Positions 16,054 to 22,913 of a stretch of 22,913 bases of DNA are shown in pieces; positions within the stretch are counted from its first letter, which is position 1; every line of letters starts with the position of its first letter. The stretch spans positions 1 through 22,913 of IMG/VR virus record IMGVR_UViG_3300002835_008302, one strand, 5' to 3'. A model generated the notes under the pieces. The model was not told where the DNA came from. It was given only the letters and a program-made list of their open reading frames with translations, and ran no database searches. Position numbers and translations under genes: made by a program. This DNA comes from a virus.

Positions 16054-17211
16054 ATGAAAACACGATTTGAAATCTTACAAGACATTATTCACAAAGAACA
16101 ATGTTTTAAAATGATATGTGGAGCAGGAAACGAAGATAAAAGTCAAGTAAAAAAATTGGCTTTTATTTATACTTTAGCAGGTACAAAAATTTTAGATGTA
16201 TCTGCTAATGTTGATATTGTAAAATCTGCAATGGAAGGAATTAATTTGGCATATGAATATGCTCATAAGTTAAATGTAACAATTGAACATAGACCATATA
16301 TTATGGTTAGCGTTGGTATGCCAGGAGATCCACATGTAAGAAAATCATTTATCGATCCAAATAAATGTATTTCATGTACATTATGTATTCCTATATGTCC
16401 AACCGACGCAATTCCAAAAAACTTTACTAAAAATTTAGACTTTTTTAAAAATCTAAATGGATCATTTGAATTGGAAGATCAATCAAAAGAAATTGTTATT
16501 AAAGATCTTTGCATTGGATGTGGTAAATGTAGCAGTATTTGTCCAAAGTCAGATATCATATCATACCGACATAATGCAAGAGAAGTAAACAAACTATTAC
16601 CAAAATGTATGGATGCGGGAGCAGAGTTATTTGAACTCCATGCAGCAGTTGGTGAGGATGATATCACATTACAGGAATGGAAACTTATTAACGAAATCAA
16701 TCCAACAAATTACAATTCTATGTGTTTGGATAGATTGAATCTTGGAAATCTGAGACTTGAACATAGAATTCAAGAAGCAAAAAAAGTATCAGGCAATCGT
16801 TTAATGATTCAGGCAGATGGATATCCCATGAGTGGCGGAGAAGACGATTATAACACCACTTTACAAGCAATTGCATGTGCGGATGTTGTAAATAAGAAAT
16901 TCAACATGAGGATTGATAAAAAACGTGGTGTAGATAAGCTCGGAAAACCAAAGATATCTTCAAAGAAAATTTATAAAGATATAAATGATATAGATAATAT
17001 TCCACTCCTAATTTCAGGAGGAACAAATTCATTTAGTAAAGAATTGGCTGAAAAAGCAGGTGTAAGAATTAATGGTGTGTCAATCGGAACATTTGCTAGG
17101 GATTTAATTGAAGAATTCATCATATCAAATGATTTCTATAACAATGATGAATTAATCAAACTTGCATTTTTAAACGCAAAAGAATTAATTAACAAAAGTA
17201 ATAAACAATAA
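16054..17211 (+). CDS. LdpA-like protein: TIM-barrel with two [4Fe-4S] clusters
   Basis: 385 residues resembling cyanobacterial LdpA (light-dependent period protein) from end to end. The N-terminal barrel part has FKMICGAGNED (18-28) and YTLAGTKILDVSAN (39-52), like LdpA and plastid Ycf23. A ferredoxin-like insert has two complete cluster motifs: Cys105-X2-108-X2-111-X3-115-Pro and Cys153-X2-156-X2-159-X3-163-Pro. The C-terminal part has ELFELHAAVGED, QADGYPMSGGEDD and LLISGGTNSF, then SIGTFARDLIEEF, all LdpA features. LdpA in cyanobacteria senses redox state for the circadian clock; its enzymatic activity is not settled. In this operon it could be an electron donor or enzyme for the neighbouring [2Fe-2S] 3-dehydrase pathway. 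That link is inference. No transmembrane segment is seen. Confidence 0.8.
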   Translation: MKTRFEILQDIIHKEQCFKMICGAGNEDKSQVKKLAFIYTLAGTKILDVSANVDIVKSAMEGINLAYEYAHKLNVTIEHRPYIMVSVGMPGDPHVRKSFIDPNKCISCTLCIPICPTDAIPKNFTKNLDFFKNLNGSFELEDQSKEIVIKDLCIGCGKCSSICPKSDIISYRHNAREVNKLLPKCMDAGAELFELHAAVGEDDITLQEWKLINEINPTNYNSMCLDRLNLGNLRLEHRIQEAKKVSGNRLMIQADGYPMSGGEDDYNTTLQAIACADVVNKKFNMRIDKKRGVDKLGKPKISSKKIYKDINDIDNIPLLISGGTNSFSKELAEKAGVRINGVSIGTFARDLIEEFIISNDFYNNDELIKLAFLNAKELINKSNKQ

Positions 17212-17216
17212 AATAT

Positions 17217-17597
17217 ATGAAACAATTAGTTATAGCAGTCGATTTTGATGGCACTCTATGTGAATATGCATTTCCATCTATTGGAAAACAGACAGAACAA
17301 CAGAAAAATCTATTGGATCTTTTAATTAAACTAAAAGAAAAAGGTCATTACTTAATTCTATGGACCAACAGAGGAGACAATGAAAAATTTAAATGTTTAT
17401 CCGAAGCAATTGAATGGTGTAAACAACAAGGGTTGGAATTTGACCAGATCAATAAAAATAATCCAGAAAGAGAAGCAAAAAAATTATCAGGATCTAGCCC
17501 TAAAATATTAGCAGATTTTTATATAGATGATAAAGCTCTTCAATTTAATAATGAGTTAACCAGAACAAAAACTTTAGAATTCTTATCTGCATTGTGA
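17217..17597 (+). CDS. Small HAD-superfamily hydrolase
   Basis: 126 residues. VDFDGTL (8-14) carries the nucleophile Asp9 and Asp11, WTNRG (49-53) is motif II, and DFYIDDKA (100-107) is the metal-binding acidic motif IV. It is a core HAD fold without a cap, distinct in sequence from the HAD protein at 8335. Proteins of this size are common in phages and in capsule clusters as phosphatases of sugar or nucleotide phosphates. It follows the LdpA-like gene by five A/T bases and shares its TGA with the GTG start of the next gene. Confidence 0.75.
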   Translation: MKQLVIAVDFDGTLCEYAFPSIGKQTEQQKNLLDLLIKLKEKGHYLILWTNRGDNEKFKCLSEAIEWCKQQGLEFDQINKNNPEREAKKLSGSSPKILADFYIDDKALQFNNELTRTKTLEFLSAL

Positions 17598-18427
17598 ATA
17601 TATTAGTTACAGGCGCAAATGGTTTTATTGGTTCAAATATAATAAAATTATTGTCTAACGATATTAATTTCAATCTTTTTAAAGGTACTAGAGATAGTAT
17701 AGACTTATATTCAATTGATAGTATAGAAAAATATATATACAAAAATCAAATAAATGCGGTTATTCATTGTGCAATTGAAGGTGGAAGTAGATTAAAACAA
17801 GATACATATGAAATATTTTATAGAAATATATTAATGTATGAAAATTTAATTAAATTTAATGATAGATATAAAATATTTATTAATTTTGGTTCCGGAGCAG
17901 AATTTGATAGAAGATATGATATATCAAATGTAAATGAATGTGATATATTTAATGTAATTCCAACAGATTTTTATGGATTATCAAAAAATATCATTTCAAA
18001 ATTATCTATGTATGATAATGAATGTATAAATCTAAGAATATTTGGTTGTTTCTATCACAACGAATTATCTACAAGATTTATAAGAAATAATATAAACAAT
18101 TATATAAATAATAAACCAATCATTATACATCAAGACAGATACATGGATTTTTTTTACATGGAAGATTTAGCTAATGTAGTTAAATATTTTTTAAAAAATC
18201 CAGTTGTAAATTACAAAGACATTAATATGTCCTACGTAAAAAAGTATAAATTGAGCGATATTGCAAATATAATTAATCAATTATCCACACATAAAGTAAA
18301 TATTAATATAGAAAATAAATTATTTGGATTAAGTTATACTGGAAATGGAATGCAATTAAATTCTTTAGGATTAAATTTAAAAGATATTGAATTTGGCATA
18401 AAAGAATGTTATAATAAACTTGTATGA
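17594..18427 (+). CDS. NAD(P)-dependent sugar epimerase/reductase (extended SDR)
   Basis: 277 residues. It starts with GTG inside a GTGA overlap with the HAD gene; the nucleotide-binding motif GANGFIG (7-13) needs this start. FGSGAEFD in the middle supplies the active-site Ser region and FYGLSK the catalytic Tyr-XXX-Lys, with Leu-Arg-Ile-Phe-Gly further on, as in NDP-sugar 4-ketoreductases and epimerases. A role as a ketoreductase finishing a deoxysugar made by the upstream 4,6-dehydratase and 3-dehydrase is plausible but not provable from the sequence. It is shorter than RmlB-like enzymes and very AT-rich. Confidence 0.8.
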   Translation: MNILVTGANGFIGSNIIKLLSNDINFNLFKGTRDSIDLYSIDSIEKYIYKNQINAVIHCAIEGGSRLKQDTYEIFYRNILMYENLIKFNDRYKIFINFGSGAEFDRRYDISNVNECDIFNVIPTDFYGLSKNIISKLSMYDNECINLRIFGCFYHNELSTRFIRNNINNYINNKPIIIHQDRYMDFFYMEDLANVVKYFLKNPVVNYKDINMSYVKKYKLSDIANIINQLSTHKVNINIENKLFGLSYTGNGMQLNSLGLNLKDIEFGIKECYNKLV

Positions 18428-19341
18428 ATATTAAAATAATGTTTCATTTAATGCCTTGGGAATTAGATCTCGCCGAATTAGCATTCGACCAATTAGCAAA
18501 ATCAAAAAAATATTTAGATGTTAATGATAAAATATATGTCCACGTTGCATTAAATTTATCAAGTTATATAATAAATTGGAACGAATCGTCTATAAAAAAA
18601 GACTTTTTCATAGATAAATACAACAGATTATTGAAGTATTTAGATGAATATGAATTAATAAGCAAAATATATAATGATGACAAACTATATGGTCATCTAG
18701 ATCTTCAAAAAGAAATAATTCAAGACGATATAGATTACTATATAAATGTATGTCCCGACATGTATTTTCATACACATACTCTTCACTATTTAATACAATC
18801 AGCAAAAAATTTAAAAGATCGTTATTTTATAATAACAACCGAAACACCTAAACTTTGGGATTATACTTGGGATATATTAGCAAACAAAAACTTTAACTCG
18901 GTTAAATATGTTGATTGGGAGTCACAAAATATCAACGATATAATACACATCATTGACAATAATGATGAAACTCCGTATCTTGACAAAATAGTACAATTCA
19001 AATATGCGGGTTGGTTTGATTTGTATAACAAAAATTTTTACGAAAAATTTATACCATGTATGCCTGATTGGCATGGTTATGGACCTTGGGATTTTTTTGG
19101 TATGAATGTTGCAAATTTTGCGAGAACCAATTATAAAACCGAAATAAATCAATACATCTTAAGAAATCAAATTATATGTGAAAGAAATTTAGGAATTTTC
19201 CAAAAAAAATTAAGTCCTAACATATATAAAAAATATTTAAAACTAAATGATATTCCAGATCAAAGAAAAACATTTGAATCAAAATTTCAAGAATATTTTT
19301 TAAATTGGAAAGATTACGCTTTTAAAAATAAAATACTATGA
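18424..19341 (+). CDS. Unrecognised protein, probable GT-A glycosyltransferase-like
   Basis: 305 residues with no family I recognise with certainty. The N-terminal strand IKIMFHLMPWE (3-13) and YINVCPDMYFH (106-116) resemble a GT-A nucleotide-binding start and a DXD-like loop with a single Asp. FIITTETPKLWD (135-146) and WHGYGPWDFFGMNVA in the C-terminal half are striking Trp-rich segments of the kind that shape acceptor sites. It is soluble, without signal peptide. Four-base overlaps tie it to the reductase upstream and the glycosyltransferase downstream. The role is inferred from context. Confidence 0.5.
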   Translation: MNIKIMFHLMPWELDLAELAFDQLAKSKKYLDVNDKIYVHVALNLSSYIINWNESSIKKDFFIDKYNRLLKYLDEYELISKIYNDDKLYGHLDLQKEIIQDDIDYYINVCPDMYFHTHTLHYLIQSAKNLKDRYFIITTETPKLWDYTWDILANKNFNSVKYVDWESQNINDIIHIIDNNDETPYLDKIVQFKYAGWFDLYNKNFYEKFIPCMPDWHGYGPWDFFGMNVANFARTNYKTEINQYILRNQIICERNLGIFQKKLSPNIYKKYLKLNDIPDQRKTFESKFQEYFLNWKDYAFKNKIL

Positions 19342-20264
19342 GTAAATTTATTGTTACGACGACTATTAATAAACCAACTACAGCTACACTTAAATATTGT
19401 GATATAGCAGTTAAAAAGAATTGGAAGTTTGTTATTGTTGGAGATTTGAAAACTCCTCATGACGAATATAAAGCATTAGAGAATGATAATGTAATTTATT
19501 TGTCACCAGAAAAACAAGAATCTTTTTGTAAAGAATTGAGTGATATTATTGGATGGAGAACTATTCAACGAAGAAATATTGGATTTGTATATACATACAG
19601 ACAAGGTGCAGATTTAATTGCAACAGTAGATGATGACAATATTCCATATGAAAATTGGGGTGACAATATATTAGTAGATAAAGAAGTTGAAGTAGACATT
19701 TATACTAACTTATATAGTAATTATTTTGATCCGATTTCAGTAACAAATTGTAATGATCTCTGGCATAGAGGATATCCCATCGAATGCCTAAATGTTAAAA
19801 ACAATAATGAATATAAAGGTAAATTTAAACGCAATGTATTAATTCAAGCCGATTTTTGGGATGGTGATCCTGATATAGACGCAATTTGTAGATTGAGTAA
19901 AAAACCAATAGTAAAATTTAACAAATTTGATCCATTTGCATCAACTCAACTTGCACCGTTTAATTCACAAAATACATTCTTATCAAGAAAAGTATTGCCA
20001 TTTTATGCAGTTTTACCATATATAGGAAGAATGGATGATATATGGGGAAGTTATATTACACAACATTATTTCCCAAACAGTGTTGTTTATAATAAAGCTA
20101 CTGTATATCAAGAAAGAAATGTTCAAGATCTAATTAAAAACATGGAAAATGAAGTAATTGGATACAGAAATACATTTAAATTATTAAATGACCTTTCAAA
20201 TTATAAATCTTATCTTCCAGAACAAACAATCAAATTTTGGGAATCTTATAGAAATCAATTTTAA
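19338..20264 (+). CDS. STELLO/reversibly glycosylated polypeptide-like GT-A protein
   Basis: 308 residues. The N-terminus FIVTTTINKPT (4-14), FVIVGDLKTP (31-40), RRNIGFVYTYRQGADLIATV (78-97) and the DDDN motif (98-101) match the STELLO/DUF288 group. YTNLYSNYFDP, the HRGYP segment, a WDGDPDIDAICR segment and GRMDDIWGSYI are reminiscent of plant reversibly glycosylated polypeptides (GT75, UDP-arabinopyranose mutase). The DDD site would bind metal and NDP-sugar. The activity could be a glycosyltransferase or an NDP-arabinose mutase; the sequence does not decide. Start is in an ATGA overlap. Confidence 0.68.
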   Translation: MSKFIVTTTINKPTTATLKYCDIAVKKNWKFVIVGDLKTPHDEYKALENDNVIYLSPEKQESFCKELSDIIGWRTIQRRNIGFVYTYRQGADLIATVDDDNIPYENWGDNILVDKEVEVDIYTNLYSNYFDPISVTNCNDLWHRGYPIECLNVKNNNEYKGKFKRNVLIQADFWDGDPDIDAICRLSKKPIVKFNKFDPFASTQLAPFNSQNTFLSRKVLPFYAVLPYIGRMDDIWGSYITQHYFPNSVVYNKATVYQERNVQDLIKNMENEVIGYRNTFKLLNDLSNYKSYLPEQTIKFWESYRNQF

Positions 20265-20267
20265 TAT

Positions 20268-21143
20268 ATGAAATTATCAGCTGTTATAGTATCACGAAAC
20301 GACAATTATGGTGGAAATTTAATTGAACGATCTTCATATTGTTTCAATTCAATGATAGATACATTTGATGAAGTCTTTTATATCGATTGGAATAGTGAAA
20401 CAAAAAGTCTTCTAAATGAAGTAAAACAAAATATCCAATTCAAAGGTAACTTTCATCACATTGTTATTGAACCAAAAATAGCAAAAATGTTAACCAACTT
20501 TGATGTAGAAGCACAAAAATGTTGTGAGGTATTAGGAAGAAATATTGGTATTAGAAGAGCTACAGGAGATTGGATCGTATCTACAAATATAGATATTATC
20601 GCACCAAGACGAAAAGATCTTGAAGATACAATAAATCAACTAGATAAAAATACATTTTATACTGTAAGTAGAAGAGATGCGGAACTTCCTAATATTCAGC
20701 AGTTTAATAAAGATAATAATTACGAAGAGTATAAAAATTGGAAAGATGTAAGAGAATATTTAATAAATAATAGTGAAGAAAGACACTATGAAGAAAAAAC
20801 CATGCAAGGAGATGATTATAGTATGGTAAATTGTTGTGGCGATTTTCAATTAGCACCAAATAATATATGGAATGATATTCGTGGAATGGAAGAAGATTTG
20901 ATATACGCATTATATGCAGACACAAATGTACAGAAAAAAGCAGTAATGCACGGATACGGATTAAAAGCTATTTATAATCCTGCATTCTTCCATATAAATC
21001 ATGGAAGAGGTGGAGGTGGATTCTTAACAGGAGTAAATAGAAAAGCAAATGATATGTATAGAGCAATCGTATATCAAAACAAAACACAAAACAAAGATAA
21101 TTGGGGATTTTCCGATATTGATATTGAATATGAAAAAATATGA
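20268..21143 (+). CDS. GT2-like glycosyltransferase
   Basis: 291 residues. SAVIVSRNDNYG (4-15) is a GT2-type opening strand, FYIDWNS (37-43) the first acidic strand, and GIRRATGDWIVSTNIDIIAP (94-113) the helix plus strand leading to the metal-binding loop, with NID in place of DXD. A Gly-rich HGRGGGGF segment lies near the C-terminus. This kind of protein occurs in glycan islands of phages and bacteria; the donor is unknown. The start follows the preceding stop by three A/T bases with no Shine-Dalgarno, and the end overlaps the next gene by four bases. Confidence 0.7.
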   Translation: MKLSAVIVSRNDNYGGNLIERSSYCFNSMIDTFDEVFYIDWNSETKSLLNEVKQNIQFKGNFHHIVIEPKIAKMLTNFDVEAQKCCEVLGRNIGIRRATGDWIVSTNIDIIAPRRKDLEDTINQLDKNTFYTVSRRDAELPNIQQFNKDNNYEEYKNWKDVREYLINNSEERHYEEKTMQGDDYSMVNCCGDFQLAPNNIWNDIRGMEEDLIYALYADTNVQKKAVMHGYGLKAIYNPAFFHINHGRGGGGFLTGVNRKANDMYRAIVYQNKTQNKDNWGFSDIDIEYEKI

Positions 21144-21472
21144 TACCTATTATATTAATATACACATTTTTATTAGTAATATGGTTTAATACAGAAGCAT
21201 TTGTTGAATATAGTCATATATTAAAACTTAAATGGTTCAAAGTAAATGATTATTTGAATGCAAAAGAAACAGATTTTACACTCACATATCATTCATATCT
21301 ATTACAAAAACATAATAGTTTTTTTACTAGATTGATTACATGTCCATTTTGCTTGAATTTTTGGATGATTTTAATAGGAAAATTTATTTTTGGTTATTCG
21401 TTTCTAGAAATACCTACTATTTATGTAACATCACTAATTACATATTTTGTATTCAATAAGTTATCACCATGA
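21140..21472 (+). CDS. Small membrane protein with a CPFC motif
   Basis: 110 residues. One membrane segment at about 2-17, another around 72-86 and a third at 90-106, with a ~50-residue polar stretch between the first and second. ITCPFCLNFW (66-75) is a CXXC pair at the start of the second membrane segment, as in small phage/bacterial proteins of the DUF1360 type; that assignment is tentative. Its function is unknown. It is coupled to both neighbours by ATGA overlaps. Confidence 0.6.
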   Translation: MIPIILIYTFLLVIWFNTEAFVEYSHILKLKWFKVNDYLNAKETDFTLTYHSYLLQKHNSFFTRLITCPFCLNFWMILIGKFIFGYSFLEIPTIYVTSLITYFVFNKLSP

Positions 21473-21762
21473 GAATCTCCAATTTAAATGAATTATACAA
21501 TTATATCAAAACAAAAGAACAATTAACATCCAATGGAAGTTTAATGCAAATATGTGCTTGTGTAGATCAATTTAAAAATATATGCAGTTGTAAAGCAAAA
21601 GAAAAAGGTCAAAAATTATTTGACTGTAATAACAAATATGTTTCTACAATAAATAACATTGACCAACAAACTATAGATTTATTGTTCTCAGTAACAGATG
21701 ACAAATCAATAGAATTTTATGATAATTCTATTCACATCAAAACTATTTCAGTATCTCCTTAA
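21469..21762 (+). CDS. Small Cys-containing hypothetical protein
   Basis: 97 residues, no recognised family. It contains CACVDQFKNICSCK (29-42), five residues short of a classic zinc-knuckle layout but with four closely spaced cysteines, plus a further Cys at 53. The sequence is otherwise polar and helical in the first half. It is the last gene of the plus-strand run. Its last 20 bases overlap the end of the convergent dNMP kinase gene, so there is no room for a classical bidirectional terminator. Confidence 0.6.
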   Translation: MRISNLNELYNYIKTKEQLTSNGSLMQICACVDQFKNICSCKAKEKGQKLFDCNNKYVSTINNIDQQTIDLLFSVTDDKSIEFYDNSIHIKTISVSP

Positions 21763-22393
21763 GACAATCCTCTACAATAAGATTTAAATTCGGATTGTTA
21801 ATCAAATCACTGTGATTTTTATCAGTAACTATTTGTTCCCATTCAACCTTATAATCAGCAAGAATTCTAATCTTAGGATCATTCAACGCTTCATGTTGAT
21901 TGGGCGATTCTGTATAGATTTTCTTACTTTTATCATTGACTCTATAATGTCTTCCATCAGTAGCAAATCCATAAGTATATTTACTAATATGAATCAACTT
22001 ACCACCAAGTTGTTTCTTTAACCAAAACACTTCATCATCTACATATTCTACATAACGAATGTCGCTGATAAAATTAACATCGTTAGTATCTTTCTTTAGC
22101 TCCTCATGTAATAACCCCGTCCAATATTTACCTTCAGTCTGTTTTCGTTTTACACCACCATACCATACCAACATTTCTCTAAAAGCATTCTTATCTTCGG
22201 TCTTTTCACTGAAAGAACTCAATCCCAACTTTTCTTGAATAAATGGTTCACAATCTTTTTTCAAGAAATACGCAAGTGCATATGTTTTGGATGTTAAGTT
22301 ATACTTTTCTTTTAAAACCTTTTGTGCAATATCACAAAATAAATTCTTACCACTTCTAGCAAATCCAGATACTCCTATATAAATTTTATTCAT
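21743..22393 (-). CDS. 1: Deoxynucleoside monophosphate kinase (T4 gp1-like)
   Basis: 216 residues. GFARSGKN (10-17) is the Walker A loop in the form used by phage dNMP kinases. SDIRYVEYVDDE (110-121) and the Trp/Tyr-rich WYGGVKR region (77-83) fit the T4 gp1 type, including the arginine-rich lid that selects the nucleotide. T4 gp1 phosphorylates dTMP, dGMP and 5-hydroxymethyl-dCMP, so the gene feeds phage DNA synthesis. Its start overlaps the stop of the upstream minus-strand gene by eight bases, so the two are co-transcribed away from the window end. The general call is strong, the exact nucleotide range is not. Confidence 0.85.
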   Translation of the reverse strand: MNKIYIGVSGFARSGKNLFCDIAQKVLKEKYNLTSKTYALAYFLKKDCEPFIQEKLGLSSFSEKTEDKNAFREMLVWYGGVKRKQTEGKYWTGLLHEELKKDTNDVNFISDIRYVEYVDDEVFWLKKQLGGKLIHISKYTYGFATDGRHYRVNDKSKKIYTESPNQHEALNDPKIRILADYKVEWEQIVTDKNHSDLINNPNLNLIVEDCLKEILK

Positions 22394-22913
22394 TTTCCAT
22401 TAACCCTTCTATTTCTTTTTCTGATTTACCATACTGTTTACATATATCAATCAGACTATTAATACCACTTTCCGTTTTGAAAAATAGTACACAATAACTA
22501 TAGGCATCATCTTTACTAACTTCAAATTTATTTGATACCAATTGAATCAATTCCTTATTAAATTTAACCTTGTTAGGTTTGATCCACTTACAAAACCGTC
22601 TGCCATGCGGCACAAAGTCACATAATACCTTATAAAGATGTTTCTCAGGTAAGATGTCAAAATACTTGGATACAAACGCAATTTCTTCAATAATCATTTG
22701 ATCCATACCAAGTCCCATCAATAATGTATACTTATTGAACGATTTAATATCTGCAGCAGTAAGTGTATCAAAATACTTAGGATTCTTAACTTCCCTAATT
22801 TGATTGATATGATCAAATAAAGATTTAGTCTTCGTTAAGTTCTGAGTCTCTTCGTTCGATTGATTTGAATCGTTCTTTGAGAGAGGGGTTTTTTGTTTTT
22901 TGGGTCTTCCCAT
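22386..22913 (-). CDS. 62: Sliding-clamp loader small subunit (T4 gp62-like)
   Basis: 175 residues; the ATG lies on the last base of the window. LYKVLCDFVPHGRRFCKWIK (93-112) closely matches the central T4 gp62 segment 'LMAAVPRGKRYGKW', and KFEVSKDDAYSYCVLF (129-144) aligns with 'RYQVNTNDAINYKSIL' in the same order and spacing. gp62 is the non-ATPase subunit that with gp44 loads the gp45 clamp on DNA. The first 30 residues are a basic, Lys/Asn/Ser-rich tail beginning GRPKKQK, an AT-hook-like motif not in T4 gp62. I take the ATG as the start, but an upstream extension cannot be excluded at the edge. gp44 would be expected just outside the window. Confidence 0.8.
   Translation of the reverse strand: MGRPKKQKTPLSKNDSNQSNEETQNLTKTKSLFDHINQIREVKNPKYFDTLTAADIKSFNKYTLLMGLGMDQMIIEEIAFVSKYFDILPEKHLYKVLCDFVPHGRRFCKWIKPNKVKFNKELIQLVSNKFEVSKDDAYSYCVLFFKTESGINSLIDICKQYGKSEKEIEGLMENE

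Noticed and set aside
21740-21790. Bidirectional terminator between the convergent gene sets
   Set aside because: The two coding regions overlap by 20 bases and I see no GC-rich hairpin followed by a T-run on either strand.
1-22913. tRNA genes, CRISPR arrays, insertion sequences or integrase/attachment sites
   Set aside because: No cloverleaf-like gap is available, no spaced direct repeats are seen, and no recombinase or transposase motifs occur in the translated frames.

Overview
The window looks like part of a large, AT-rich (about 30% GC by eye), T4-like tailed-phage genome. The phage evidence is at the edges. On the minus strand at the right end lie a protein resembling the T4 gp62 clamp-loader small subunit and a gp1-type deoxynucleoside monophosphate kinase. 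Near the left end is a dUTPase with all five family motifs. Genes are packed back to back with almost no intergenic DNA. I see no tRNA, rRNA, insertion sequence, integrase or CRISPR array. The host cannot be named; the LdpA-like protein is a cyanobacterial-type family, which is only a weak hint.

Nearly everything between the dUTPase and the kinase (about 1.3-21.1 kb, all plus strand) is a glycan-synthesis island. Region A (1-4.8 kb): end of a GT4-type glycosyltransferase, dUTPase, a second GT4-type enzyme, a GT2 enzyme, a GDP-mannose 3,5-epimerase-like protein with its catalytic residues, and a SAM methyltransferase-like protein. Region B (4.8-8.7 kb): a three-domain protein (cupin + sugar nucleotidyltransferase + APH/choline-kinase-like), a short shikimate dehydrogenase-like protein, a GatZ/KbaZ-like TIM-barrel protein and a small HAD phosphatase. 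Region C (8.7-11.8 kb): an unrecognised protein, a GT10 fucosyltransferase-like enzyme, a small orphan ORF and a GT8-like enzyme. Region D (11.85-17.6 kb): an RfbH/E1-type PLP/[2Fe-2S] 3-dehydrase, an RmlB-like NDP-hexose 4,6-dehydratase, a thiamine-diphosphate enzyme of the acetolactate synthase/YerE type, an LdpA-like 2[4Fe-4S] protein and a second HAD phosphatase. Region E (17.6-21.8 kb): a reductase/epimerase, three glycosyltransferase-like proteins (one resembling STELLO/reversibly glycosylated polypeptides), a small membrane protein and a small Cys-rich protein. The minus-strand replication genes follow.

The most interesting possibility is region D. A 4,6-dehydratase, an E1-type 3-dehydrase and a ThDP enzyme are the enzyme classes that build branched-chain 3,6-dideoxy sugars such as yersiniose, but here they sit in a phage-like genome and are followed by an LdpA-like Fe-S protein instead of the usual E3 reductase. 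Region B may be a second unusual pathway, because shikimate dehydrogenase-like and aldolase-like genes are coupled to a kinase/nucleotidyltransferase fusion. The products could decorate virion proteins, phage DNA or host surface glycans; the sequence alone does not say which.
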